A stretch of 64,000 bases of DNA from Pelagophyceae sp. CCMP2097 (lineage: Eukaryota; Sar; Pelagophyceae). The stretch covers positions 104,354 through 168,353 of the forward strand of contig MU657269.1 in NCBI GenBank assembly GCA_026770575.1, written 5' to 3'. The notes under the pieces were generated by a model. The model was given only the letters and a program-made list of their open reading frames with translations. It did no database searches and was not told where the DNA came from. How positions within the stretch are numbered: the stretch's first letter is position 1; every line of letters begins with the position of its first letter. Shown piece by piece: positions 1 through 9,177 of the stretch. The position numbers and the translations under genes are program-made.

Positions 1-17
1 GGCGTCCTCGTGCGTAG

Positions 18-1210
18 GAACGCGACGTCCTCGCCCTCAATTTCACAGAGTCGTACAAGCGCACCGTCCACAAGGCTCTCGCCATCTTCAAGTGGGGTGC
101 GTGGAGGACGCCTTTAAGCACCTCTGACAGTCGAAGAATTGTGGCCCCCCAAAAGAATTGTGGGCCCCCAAAAACGTCGCAGGCACTTCCGCCTGCAACG
201 CCTGGTACGTGCTGCGCTGCAACGATGACATCTACCTGCGCCTCGGCGCGACGCTCAAGATGGTGTATGGGGCGGGGCCGCCGACGAGGGTCTACGCGGG
301 CAAGTTTCTCACGGGCATGCGCGTGCCGCACAGCGTCGTCGGCAAATCACGCACCGTGTATGAAACCCGGTCACCCTCGCAAAAGAGGCGCGCGAAAGAA
401 GCAGAGGCACGGCCACGTGGAGTAAAATACCACAAAATACCACAAAATACCCAGGTCCCGCGCTTCGAGGCGCTGCCGCAACCACCGCCGGGCGCCGACG
501 CCGCAGATTGGCTTCAAGCGGCCAAGGCGTGGACTGTTGGGCGGGCGGCGTACCCTGCGGACGAATATCCGACGTTTGCGCAAGGCAACGTTCCGACCCG
601 CGTCGGGGATTTCATGTCTGAAAGACACCATCGTGATCCTCGAGTCGCGGGCGGCATCTGCGGCTCGAGAAGCGCCGGGGGGGAGCGAGTCCGTTCTTTG
701 CGATCATTACGGTCTTAGGCTTACATCGTCTCAAGGGACATCGCTATCTCAATGGCCCGCGCCGCCGACGGCGCCTTCGGCGACGCCTCGCAGCTGCCGG
801 ACGACGTGCTCATGGGCTTAGTAGTCGACTCTGTGACGGCGGGGAACTTTCGCGCCGTGAAGCATCCGGCGTCGAATCCCGACGAGAGCCTGAGAGGCAC
901 GAGGCCCTACCGGCGAGAGCCTGAGAGGGCTCTCGAGGAAAGCCCCCGCGGCGCCGCCTCAAGAGGGCGTCGCTTTGGGCCCGACGGATGCGCCGCAGAG
1001 GCGCGTCGCCTCGAGAGCACGATGGACGCTTCTGCTCATCCACAGCCCACGTCGCCACCCCGTGTCTAGGTTTCCATCCCGACGGACTACGAATTAGAAG
1101 GCCGCTGGACTTCCTGCAGCGACGGCGCGCTCTGGCACTTTAACTTGCACGCTGAACACATGCGCGACATCCACGCGCCGGTTTCGAAGAGGGCGCTGCA
1201 AGTCGAGTGA
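18..1210 (+). CDS. GT31 beta-1,3-galactosyltransferase-like protein, 3' part, five exons
   Basis: The 5' end lies outside the window. Exons that join in phase are 18-96, 183-355, 455-589, 719-856 and 1070-1210, separated by GT-AG introns of 86, 99, 129 and 213 nt; the fourth donor could instead be at 833. The joined protein has GT31 landmarks in order: DVLALNFTESYKR (the usual D-F-x-D-S-Y-x-N region), WYVLRCNDDIYLR containing the metal-binding acidic cluster, VYAGKFLTG, EYPTFAQGNAYIVSRDIA (the YPxYxxGxGYVLSxD motif split by an intron), and LPDDVLMGL (the ED-V-xxG motif). The protein ends shortly after WTSCSDGALWHFN. Family knowledge: Golgi type II enzymes that transfer UDP-galactose or GlcNAc in beta-1,3 linkage. 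Acceptor and exact donor cannot be read. The first intron donor is GTGCGT, which recurs in this window. Family confidence is high; exact exon ends are inferred. Confidence 0.8.
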
Positions 1211-1211
1211 G

Positions 1212-1520
1212 TTGAAGGCTTGGGGCGACGCTTCCGTTGCGCCGGCCCTGAACCTCTATGCCAGCGTCGTTCGACGCAGGCTCGGCGCGGCGGGCGTCGT
1301 CACCGTCGCCGTCGACGCTGGCGCGGACCACGACGTGGCGGCTCGATGCCAAGTTGCGGCTGCGACGTTCTACGAAAACCACGGCCCGCTCGGCGGCGGC
1401 GGCTGTGACTCCGGCGACGCCGAATGCGTCGTCGCCTTCCTTGCAAAAGCGCTCGCCGCGCAGCCGGTGGAAGTGTCGCAGTGCGCGGGCGTGCCGGGAA
1501 GAGTCTTCTGCTGCGGCTAG
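1212..1520 (+). CDS. Unrecognised open frame, possible exon
   Basis: An open frame of about 100 codons follows directly after the GT31 stop. It has protein-like composition (GDASVAPALNLYASVV, then FYENHGPL and a cysteine-containing tail) and no ATG start, so if real it is an internal or terminal exon. GTGAGT at 1207 could be a donor linking it to the GT31 gene, but the phase does not fit any obvious acceptor. No family is recognised. Confidence 0.25.
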   Translation: MKAWGDASVAPALNLYASVVRRRLGAAGVVTVAVDAGADHDVAARCQVAAATFYENHGPLGGGGCDSGDAECVVAFLAKALAAQPVEVSQCAGVPGRVFCCG

Positions 1521-1591
1521 CGCTCCCGCTGCGGCGAGCGCTCCTGCTGTGGCGAGACCTCCTGCTGCGGCGAGCGCTCCTGCTGCGGCGA
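1520..1591. repeat. 18-bp tandem repeat, four units
   Basis: Four near-identical copies of an 18-bp unit of the form GCGCTCCTGCTGCGGCGA. It lies at the end of the preceding open frame and creates long Ala/Pro/Arg reading frames on both strands that should not be read as genes. Confidence 0.7.
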
Positions 1592-2196
1592 ACGCGGGCA
1601 GGCGTCGGCGTCACGCTGGCGGAAGTTGTGACCACCCGCATCTCGGCGAGCACGACCACCGCCACGCAGGAGCTCCCACGACCGGGTGGTGTCGCCGGAG
1701 GAGCGACGGGCGACCGCACGCAGGAGGAGCTCCCGCGACGCCAAGCTGGCGACTTTTGAGGGGCCCTCCAAGGCTCCGCGGCTCAACGCGCGCCGCCGGG
1801 GGCCGCGCCCTACCTCGCCGCGCGCCGACGGCCGGCGGCGCGCGGCGGCGCTTCGGACCGACGCGACGGCCATCGGACCGAGCGGGTCGCCCGCAAGACG
1901 ATGGTGACCATCTTTGCTGCGGCCGACCACTGGCACCGTCGGCGTGGAGCGGCGGAAGGCGGCGCTCCGTCGCGGCCGGCGGTGCTCTATTTAACATGTG
2001 CTATGTAACACGCGGTCCCACACGACCGCCGGGAATGGCCGCGGCTCGCCCTCAGACGGACGATGGATGCGCCATACAGCCACGTCGACGATGTACGTGC
2101 CATGAGACGGACGCGGGGAAGGCGGGCCCCTTGCTTGCTGAAAATCCACCCTGGCCAGGGCCCTCTTCCGGGACTCAACCAAAGTCGAATGCAGTT
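1592..2196. other. No gene recognised
   Basis: All three frames on both strands are open for long stretches because of very high GC, and none has recognisable motifs. Short segments near 1999 (TATGTAACACGC) and 2131 (TTGCTTGCT, then ATCCACCCTGG) recur near 54030 and 53849 on the same strand but in the opposite order, suggesting old dispersed repeats. Confidence 0.5.
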
Positions 2197-3312
2197 TTAT
2201 GACGCTCCCGTGCCGCCTCCAGAGTCGAGGTTGCCCTCGGCGGCGCGTTCGTCGAGGAAGGCGAGGATTTTGTCAGTCACGCACGCGTCGTCCAAGCCCT
2301 TGTAACTTCGAATGGCATGCATCGCCGCTGCGCGCACGTTTTGCGCGAGCTGCAGGGCCGCGTTTGGCGTGAAGGTGGCGAAGGGTTCTTTATAAGTATG
2401 GACGGTGAAAAGTATGCAGTCGGGGTTCCTTACTAGCCTTCTTAAAGTTTGATACTCCACCGTGCACCCTAAACTCGCCACCCCTCTTTCAGAAATGCGC
2501 CCGCGCACAGCGTCCGTGTGCTCGTCCGATTCGTGCGGCCCGAGCGTGTTTGAGGCGCTGAGGCCCCAGTTTGTTCGCCACATCGGGGAGGCGGTCTTCA
2601 AACCGTGCATGGCCCGCCTAACAGCGTTCCCCAAATCGTCTTCAAACCCGTCCACGTTGGCATGCAGCTGCCGCATACTGTGCCCGTTGCCCGCGCGTTG
2701 GCGGACGTCGCCAAAGGAGAAGCAGCATGCCGCCGCCACAAGGTTGTAGTCGCCCGCCTCGCCGTCGGGGCGCTGCCTCAAAATCATCAAATCCTCCTGG
2801 CACAGTCGAGCCGCTCGCTCGAGCGGCGACATGGCGGCGTCTCGACATGGCGTCGACATGGCGGCGTCGGCCGTGTCACCCGCCGGGAACGCGGCGGGGA
2901 AGCGCTGCGAGAGGTGCGTCTGCACCAGGTCGTAGACTTCTTGCTGCGCGTCCAACGCGTTTCCGTCGACGAGGACGCTGCTCCGCCACGGGCCGTCGAA
3001 GAGCTGTTGTTTTAAGAGCATGTCTTGGGTGTAGCGGTTGGGTTCGTAGAGGAGCCAGTCTTCGCTTGACAATCGTCGGAGCTGGGGATGCAGTTTGACG
3101 CGACCGTCGGCCAGTAGAAAAGGCGACGCCGAGAGTCCGCGCTCCAACCAGCGCAGGCCCGGCGCCTTTTGAGACCGCGGCGGCAGGTTCGTCCACGCGG
3201 GGGAGGCCTTTGAGAAACGACGTTTGGCGTTTCCCAAAGAGGCGTTTCGACGCCACGCGCCCCCGCGCCCGTATCGACCCGCGCCGCGCAGGTTCTCCCC
3301 GAGGCGCCACAT
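2197..3312 (-). CDS. DUF3445 protein, haem-dependent oxidative N-demethylase-like
   Basis: A single uninterrupted 371-codon frame. Landmarks of the DUF3445/HDOD family in order: an N-terminal region with WLLYEPNRYTQDM, a central QEDLMILRQ followed by YNLVAAACCFSFGDV (equivalent to the LxxAxxxFPSxW stretch), an RQLHANVDGF segment at the IHxPVP position, RTNWGLS, and the C-terminal YQTLRRL plus ILFTVHTYKEP. Family knowledge: bacterial and fungal members bind haem through a PAS-like fold and oxidatively demethylate small amines; plant and algal members are little studied. The expected proline in the IHxPVP motif is absent here (LHANVD), so activity is not assured. The first 60 residues are Arg/Gly-rich and may be a targeting extension. 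The upstream side holds a T-rich stretch near 3411 that may belong to its promoter. Confidence 0.75.
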   Translation of the reverse strand: MWRLGENLRGAGRYGRGGAWRRNASLGNAKRRFSKASPAWTNLPPRSQKAPGLRWLERGLSASPFLLADGRVKLHPQLRRLSSEDWLLYEPNRYTQDMLLKQQLFDGPWRSSVLVDGNALDAQQEVYDLVQTHLSQRFPAAFPAGDTADAAMSTPCRDAAMSPLERAARLCQEDLMILRQRPDGEAGDYNLVAAACCFSFGDVRQRAGNGHSMRQLHANVDGFEDDLGNAVRRAMHGLKTASPMWRTNWGLSASNTLGPHESDEHTDAVRGRISERGVASLGCTVEYQTLRRLVRNPDCILFTVHTYKEPFATFTPNAALQLAQNVRAAAMHAIRSYKGLDDACVTDKILAFLDERAAEGNLDSGGGTGAS

Positions 3313-3612
3313 CTCTTCCGGTGGCCGGATCGGCGGCGCGGCGTATACGCGCGGGGTGCTGCGGGCCAGGACTCCGGACGGCTGCGGTCCAGTTGTTCTC
3401 AGCTGTCTCTTTTTTTATTTTAAAGAGTTCGTTTCGGCGAGCGCCATTTGAAAATGTTCCGAAAATGGGGCGTTGTCTCCAATTTGACCCCGGCCGAGCT
3501 CCCACCTCTCCACCGCGCTCTGAGGAGGGTCGTGGGTGCGTCTCCAAAGCGCGCAGGATTCCTCCCTCGCAATGCAGCTCGGGCGGTCTTTCAAGAAGCC
3601 CGTTATTGCAAA

Positions 3613-3711
3613 AGCTGCGGACACTCTTCGACGGTCCTACGCGACGAGTCGTCAATGCCGTAGCTGCGGACACCCTCGGACGGTCCTCTGCGACGACTCG
3701 CCACTACATTG
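3613..3711. repeat. 49-bp imperfect tandem duplication
   Basis: AGCTGCGGACAC at 3613 recurs at 3662, and the sequence between is duplicated with scattered changes (CGACGGTCCT versus CGGACGGTCCT). It lies between the DUF3445 gene and the WD40 fragment. No gene is evident in it. Confidence 0.6.
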
Positions 3712-3723
3712 TCTCAAATCCAC

Positions 3724-3860
3724 AATGGGTGGGGCTCCACCCAAAGGGCAGGACCGTCAAACCCGAATCAAACGTCGGCTTCCAGGCCCGGAGGCCTGGA
3801 GACCAGTTCCTCTGAGGTTTTGCTCGCGCATCAAGCGCGCGTTTCCTCGCGGATGGTAGA
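3724..3860. repeat. Dispersed repeat, left copy flanking the WD40 frame
   Basis: About 135 bp matching 4939-5090 in direct orientation. The best-conserved core is the AAACCCGAATCAAA segment followed by GTCGGCTTCCAGGCCCGG, and both copies end in a CTCGCGGATGG segment. The two copies enclose the WD40 frame. On the minus strand both can be read as related peptide fragments, so the repeat may be a decayed gene or mobile-element piece. Confidence 0.65.
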
Positions 3861-3944
3861 TGGACCCTTCGTCGAGCCTGAGCCTCTCAGTCGATCTCAG
3901 TGAAGGATTCAAAGTAATCTCAAATACGGTGCTTCAAAAGTTGA

Positions 3945-4595
3945 AAAAGTCGCCGAGCGTCGACGTCGCGACGTCGCGATTGCGAACTCGAGGGGCACAC
4001 CGGCTTCGTCTCGAGCATCGCGTTCTCGCCCGACGGCAAGCGCCTCGTGACGGCGGGCGACGCCGAGCCGGCGCGGCTCTGGGACGCGGAGACGGGCGCG
4101 CTCCAAGCGACGCTCGAGGGGCACTACGGCACGGTCTGGAGCAGCGTGTTTTCGCCCGACAGCAAGCGCGTCCTGACGGCGAGCGACGACAGGACGGCGC
4201 GGCTCTGGGACACCGAGACGGGCGCGCTGCAGGTGACGCTCCAAGGGCACACCGACGAAGTCTTCAGCTGCGCGATCTCGCCCGATGGCACGCGCGTCGT
4301 GACGGCGAGCGCAGACAACACGGCGCGGCTCTGGGACGCGGAGACGGGCTCGCTGCAGACCACGCTCGAGGAGCACACCGAACGCGTCGCGAGCTGCGCG
4401 TTCTCGCCCGACGGCACGCGCGTCGCGACGGTGAGCTGGGACCAGACGGCGCGGCTCTGGGACGCCGAGACGGGCGCGCTGCAGAAGACGCTCCAGGGCT
4501 CCACCGGCATCAAAAGCTGCGCGTTCTCGCCCGACGGCACGCGCGTCGTGACGAGCGGCGACAAGACGGCGCAGCTCTGGGACGTCGCGCTGTAA
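3945..4595 (+). CDS. WD40-repeat protein fragment, five blades
   Basis: The frame is open from 3945 and encodes five WD40 units, each about 42 residues, with the pattern GHT-x-V-x-SCAFSPDGTRVVTAS-D-TARLWDAETG. Units begin with ELEGHTGFV, EGHYGTV, QGHTDEV, EEHTERV and a shortened STGIKSC unit, and the frame ends at WDVAL. The units are nearly identical at the DNA level (about 126-nt period), so they expanded recently. Seven blades are usual for a closed propeller, so this is either partial or pairs with other units. The start is uncertain: an ATG at 3860 is in another frame, and a duplicated GACGTCGC near 3963 may mark a frameshift or exon boundary. Role is presumably protein-protein scaffolding. 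Direct repeats on both sides suggest a mobilised or duplicated block. Confidence 0.65.
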   Translation, partial: KSRRASTSRRRDCELEGHTGFVSSIAFSPDGKRLVTAGDAEPARLWDAETGALQATLEGHYGTVWSSVFSPDSKRVLTASDDRTARLWDTETGALQVTLQGHTDEVFSCAISPDGTRVVTASADNTARLWDAETGSLQTTLEEHTERVASCAFSPDGTRVATVSWDQTARLWDAETGALQKTLQGSTGIKSCAFSPDGTRVVTSGDKTAQLWDVAL

Positions 4596-4938
4596 AACTT
4601 TAGATGGTGCCTCGGCGGACGTCGCGCTCTGAATCGGCCTCTGGGCTTTGCCATAGCTCGAGTCGAGCCCCGCTCTGGCATTGAGCGGGCCGTAATCAAA
4701 TCATCCTTTTCCAAGTCCTTAGCTCGACGGCAGTCCCTGAGGCTCTTGGTCGCTTCCCTTGCAGCGGCCGCGCATCTGGACCGCCGTCGGTGTGACCGCC
4801 GTCGGGATGCGTCAATTCGGAGGGTGCTGCGCGTTCCTTGAATCTGGCGCTCCTTGAATCTGGGTGCATCTCAAGCAAGCAAGCAAGACGACTGGTCGAA
4901 TCGAACTCTGGGTGCCCACCGCTTGCAAGAGGCTGCTC

Positions 4939-5090
4939 TCTGCAAATTCACCCTGCGTCGGGCTGCCCCAAAAGGGCATGACCGTTAAACCCGAATCAAA
5001 GGTCGGCTTCCAGGCCCGGGGCTTCCAGGCCTGTCGCCAGCGCCTCGGAGGACGTGCTCGCGCATCCAGCGCATCTCCTCGCGGATGGTC
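4939..5090. repeat. Dispersed repeat, right copy flanking the WD40 frame
   Basis: Direct-repeat partner of 3724-3860. It carries a small extra duplication (GGCTTCCAGGCC twice). Confidence 0.65.
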
Positions 5091-5245
5091 TGGGCCACCG
5101 TAGGCTCTGGCCCGAAGGGTCGGGGACGACGGGGCCGATTGGGGGCGTAGTCGTGCTCAGCTTCAAAGCCGGAGGATTGACCGTGGAGTGGTCGGCCCAC
5201 GGGCATGGGCTCTTGAGCCCCCGAGCTGAAGTAGATGGTTGGCAA
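4985..5245 (-). CDS. Unrecognised small open frame overlapping the repeat
   Basis: An 86-codon frame beginning MPTIYFSSGAQEP and containing TVAQTIREEMRWMREHVL, a helical segment. Its C-terminal part lies inside the repeat shared with 3724-3860, where the related peptide is broken. It may be a repeat-borne gene remnant. No family is recognised. Confidence 0.2.
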   Translation of the reverse strand: MPTIYFSSGAQEPMPVGRPLHGQSSGFEAEHDYAPNRPRRPRPFGPEPTVAQTIREEMRWMREHVLRGAGDRPGSPGPGSRPLIRV

Positions 5246-5509
5246 GACTTACAGGCTGGTATTGCAGCGACAGTGAGTATGTCGAGGGTGATCTTGGAAC
5301 GTCTCGATGATGAGGCCGGAGAGAGCATCTCGGTAAAAGGCCAAAGAGTCCCGCTCCACGCGCGATCTCAACACGCCATAGCCCGCGCCGAACGGGCGAG
5401 ATGCTCAAAGGTGCGAGCGACCAGCACCGACGGCAGCAGCCGTCGGCCAAGCTGAGCCAGCCAGCGACGAGCATGACGCGCACGAACGTCGATACGGAGG
5501 CTGGACGAT

Positions 5510-5760
5510 TGTCGACACGAAGACCGCACGATCGTCTGTGCGGAGGCCGCACGGTCGTCAGCATCGAGGCCGCACGGTCGTCGGCACGGAGGCCGCACGG
5601 TCGTCGGCACGGAGGCTGCACGGTCATCGGAACGGAGGCCGCACGGTCGTCGGCACGGGGGCTGCACAAAAGTCGGCGCGGAGGCTGCAGGGACATGGGA
5701 TCGCACTGTTGTCAGCGCGGGGGCGCCAAATCGTCGGCCCAGAGGCCGCACGGTCGTCGG
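5510..5760. repeat. 23-bp minisatellite, about ten units
   Basis: Unit of the form GAGGCCGCACGGTCGTCGGC plus three bases; copies start at 5588, 5611 and 5634 with exactly 23-bp spacing, and are more diverged at both ends. The period is not a multiple of three, so open frames crossing it are not coding. It sits just upstream of the BTB-kelch gene. Confidence 0.8.
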
Positions 5761-5830
5761 CAGGGACCCTTCCTTCAAACTTCCAATCTCGGGACAACAA
5801 GTTTCGGCTCGTTCAAGAACAATCGACCCA

Positions 5831-7427
5831 ATGGCCTCTTCGCCCAACCTGCCCGCGGCGTTCGACGGCGTCCGGCGCACGAGCACGGCGCACGCCTCTG
5901 CGATCGACGCCCTCGAGCGCGCGTTTCAAGCCGAGAAGGTCCGTTTTCAGGTGACCTCGAAACCTCTGTGTGCGTCAAGTTTCGACATGAAGAACCCAGG
6001 CGCTGCTCGCGAGCGACCGCCAGGCGCTCCAAGACGACCGCCAGGCGCTTCAAGACGACCGTGCGGCCATGACGAGGCAATTGGACGAGAAGCACGCGCG
6101 CGGAGTAGCCAGCCTCGAGGAGAAGCTCGCGCGCGGAGAAGCCAAGCTCGAGGAGAAGCGCGCGGCCGTCGAGCGCGACCTTGTCGAGTGGGACGAGGAG
6201 AAGGCGCGCGTGCGGGCAGCGGCGCCGCTGCCCGGTGAGAAGATCAAGCTCAACGTCGGCGGCGCGCGCTTCGAGACTTCGCTGGGCGTCCTCACAAAAG
6301 TCGAGGACTCGATGCTCGGCCGCATGTTCGGGCGCTGCGACGCGATGCTGCAGGCGGACCCCGACGACGGCAGCATCTTCATCGACCGCGACGGCGAGCG
6401 GTTTCGACTGCTCCTCGACTTCCTCCGCGACCTCGATGGCGCGCACATGCAGAGGACGATCCGCGCGTTAGCCAAGGCCGCGCAAGAATCCATGATGAAG
6501 GAGCTGGACTACTTTGGCCTCGAGGTCGCCGTGTTCGGCGCGCGGCCGTGGATCGATGACGCGGTTTTCCGGCCGGGACCGGATATGGGCTCAAAACGTT
6601 CTCATTGTGCTGCTGTGCTAGCTGGCGGGCACGTTTTCGTGGTTGGCGGTCATTCGGGCAGTTTGGCTTTGAAGACGACTTTATTGCTCGACGCGCAGAC
6701 GATGGCCTTTACGGCCGGGCCGAACCTTCTCAAGGGGCGCTACGGCTGCACAGCATTGCAGCTGGACGCGGACCGCGTGCTGCTGACGGGTGGATTCAGT
6801 GGTGGATACTCAAACACGACAGAGATCTTTCACCTCTCTACACAGCATTTCACACTTGGGCCAACCTTGCTATCGAAACGGCACTGTTGCTCCGCCGTTT
6901 CACTCGACGCTCGCAGGATCCTCGTCGTTGGCGGTCACGTTGGCGCGTCTTACTTGTCGACCACGGAAATCCTCAGCTTCGACACGATGGCCTTTACGCC
7001 GGGACCCACCATGGCCACTCCGCGCTGCCTCTGCGCGGCCGTCGCTTTGGACGAGCACCGCATCATGGTGGCCGGTGGCAGTTCAGGTCCACGAAGTTTG
7101 AGTACGACGGAGATCCTCGACATCCGGACCATGGCGTTTTCGCCCGGGCCATCGATGGGCTCGCCACGCGATGGATGCGCGGCCATGGCCATCGACGCGC
7201 AGCACGTCCTCATCATTGGTGGGCAGGACGCATCCGCGAAGGCAGTGGCCACGACCGAGCTTCTCGACGTGGCGACGATGCATTTTTCGCCCGGGCCAAC
7301 GATGCGGACTGCACGCTACGGCTGTGCAGCCGCTCGCCTCGACAAAGCGGGCGAAGAAGGCATCCTCGTGATTGGGGGAGAGGGTTGGCGGTCGCGATTG
7401 TCTACGACGGAGGTGCTCGCCGTTTAG
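5831..7427 (+). CDS. KCTD-type BTB domain plus kelch-like repeat protein
   Basis: Two exons: 5831-5938 starting MASSPNLPAAFDG, then 6000-7427, joined phase 0 across a 61-nt intron (GTCCGT...CCCAG). The same intron position is seen in the decayed paralogue at 42.7 kb, which supports it. The 511-residue product has an N-terminal coiled coil (DRQALQDDRQALQDD, then alternating LDEK/EEKLARGE), a T1/BTB domain near residues 115-180 (IKLNVGGARFETSLGVL, then MLGRMFGRCDAML), and about six kelch-like units with the pattern TTEI-DTMAFTPGP-M-RC-A-ALD-HRIMVVGG. Family knowledge: BTB-kelch proteins commonly serve as substrate adaptors for CUL3 ubiquitin ligases. The kelch units are near-identical in wording, indicating recent expansion. 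Confidence 0.85.
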
Positions 7428-7649
7428 CAAAGGGCCGCGGCGAAGGCCTTGAATCATTAACACAATACGGGCCGACCTCTCGACGGCCGCAGCGTTTGCC
7501 GGTGCGTCGCTCGGGTCGTCGCACGAAAGGGCGTCCCACGAGACGGAGGTCGAAGGAGTGCGACGCGAGGCGCAGCAGCGCCGTGGGCGCTCTGAAAATC
7601 GCCATGCACATCGGGGATCATCCGTTATGGAAATGAGCGCTCTTCCGCG

Positions 7650-8505
7650 TCACGCGGCGCGCGCTGACGCGAGGAACGCCAGGAGATTGACGACCATCGC
7701 CGCAGCATTGGGGTGCCCCTTGGCCGCGGCGCGCTTGCAGAGGCGCAGCGCCTCGTGGAGGTCCCGTGGCAAGCCTTGGCCGTTTGCGTGACGTGCGGCG
7801 AGGTTGTAGAGCGCGCCTGCGTGGTCCTGCGCCGCGGCGAGCCGGTACCACTTATCGGCTTCGTCGTGAGACTGCGACACGCCTAGGCCGTTTGCGTGAC
7901 ACACGCCGAGGCTGAAGAGCGCATTCGGCTCGCCTTGCGCCGCGGCGAGCCGGAGCCACTTCAAAGGCTTCGTCGTACGACTGGGTCACGCCCATGCCGC
8001 CATAGAACGCATAGCCGATATTGAACTGCGAAGCACGATTTCCTTGCTCGGCTGCGCGCCGGTACCAATGCGCGGCAGTCTTGAGGTCGATCTCGACGCC
8101 TTGCCCTTGAGCGTAACAAAACGCCAGATCATTCTGAGCTTTTGCATGTCATTGCGCCGCAGCGCGCTCGAAGAGCTGGAACGCCCGCTTAAAGTTCTGC
8201 TGGAGGCCCATGCCACCATCGCGATATTTGATTCCGAGCATGATCTGTGCCTCGACATTGCCCTTGTCCACTTGCTTCTGCAGCCGGCGCACCCACTCGG
8301 CGTCCGACGTGCGGGCCGGCGTTCGGCAGAGCGGGCATCGTTTGTCGTACTGCCAGCATTTCTCGTGGCATACCGCGCAAATCGCCTTGCAGCAGCACTC
8401 GTAGAAAGCTATTTTATCACCTTCGACCGGCAGCGGGTCCAGGCAGATGGCGCAAGAGCCACGCCAGAACGGCGCGTCGTCGTTCAGCGCACTGGCCTCA
8501 GCCTC
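7650..8505 (-). pseudogene. RING finger plus Sel1-repeat gene, disabled
   Basis: Minus-strand translation gives a RING finger (CAICLDPLP, then FYECCCKAICAVCH and CPLCRTP) followed by Sel1 repeats (AEQGNRASQFNIGYAF, then AAAQDHAGALYNLAARHA), parallel to the intact gene at 13168-14010. Two lesions separate it from that gene: a TGA at 8149-8151 where the intact copy has a glycine codon, and an extra T near 7966 that shifts frame at DEA(F)EVAP versus DEAVKWYRLA. Homology continues past the stop into the 3' flank (GACGCGGAAG, then GATGATCCCCGATG), so the duplicated unit included the 3' untranslated region. It could still make truncated products. Confidence 0.75.
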
Positions 8506-8747
8506 TAGGGGTAGGAACAGTCCTTAGTTATGGTAGGAGCGCGGTCCCCTGCGGGGCCCTTTACGATCGGAAGCAGGTCTAGGCAGATGGGGCAAGTGCC
8601 GCGCCGGTCCAGCGTGTCGTCTTTCGCAGCGCCAGCCTTGGGCGACGATGCATCAAGCCAAGCGCAGGACCCTTGTTTGTACTGCGAAGACTTTCTCTCC
8701 ATATTGTCACGCCGCCCGTTGGGCGGAGCCGGCGGAATCGCATCCAT
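8505..8747 (-). pseudogene. Extra partial RING segment
   Basis: An 80-codon frame containing RRGTCPICLDLLPIVKG, equivalent to the start of the RING finger that follows downstream on the same strand, but ending before the remaining cysteines. It looks like a partial tandem duplication of the first RING exon. Confidence 0.45.
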
Positions 8748-8749
8748 CG

Positions 8750-9120
8750 CCCGTAGGCTGATCCGGCGCCGCCGCGGGGGTCAGAAAACCACTTGATCCA
8801 AGAGGCTCGCGAGACGGGGGGGGGGCTTTCTTGTGCAACCCTTGTGCAAGACCCGTCGGATGGCAAGAGACGCGGCCCGTGTGAAATGAGTGTCAAAAAG
8901 CCAAGACGCCGCCTCGGGCGCCGCACTGCCGGTCTTCGATCCGCGGCCCTCAAAGGTCGGTCGAGTCGCGCGATTTGCATTTTTTACGAGGCGGCGTCAA
9001 AAGATGAGTCCCGAGGCGGCTTGGAAAGCGTCCCCGACGACGGGCGATATGTGCATGATATGTCCGGTGCGCGGCGGTCCTCCGGCAGAGCGCGGTCGCC
9101 AGTCCGTGATTTCACACTGG
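8750..9120. other. No gene recognised
   Basis: Open frames exist on both strands but show no family motif and no consistent splice structure. A run of G lies at 8818-8827. Confidence 0.4.
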
Positions 9121-9125
9121 CACAG

Positions 9126-9177
9126 ATCAGCTCGGCGTGTTATAATGATACGTCAGCTCGGCGTGTTATAATGATAC
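9126..9177. repeat. 26-bp direct duplication
   Basis: Two adjacent copies of AGCTCGGCGTGTTATAATGA plus TACGTC. It lies at the 3' end of the dioxygenase gene on the minus strand. Confidence 0.8.

Noticed and set aside
1258..2202. 314-codon frame downstream of the GT31 gene
   Set aside because: Ala/Arg/Pro content from the 18-bp repeat and high GC; no motif and no continuity with recognised exons.
5510..5760. CRISPR-like array
   Set aside because: The 23-bp units are directly adjacent with no unique spacers, and the genome is eukaryotic.
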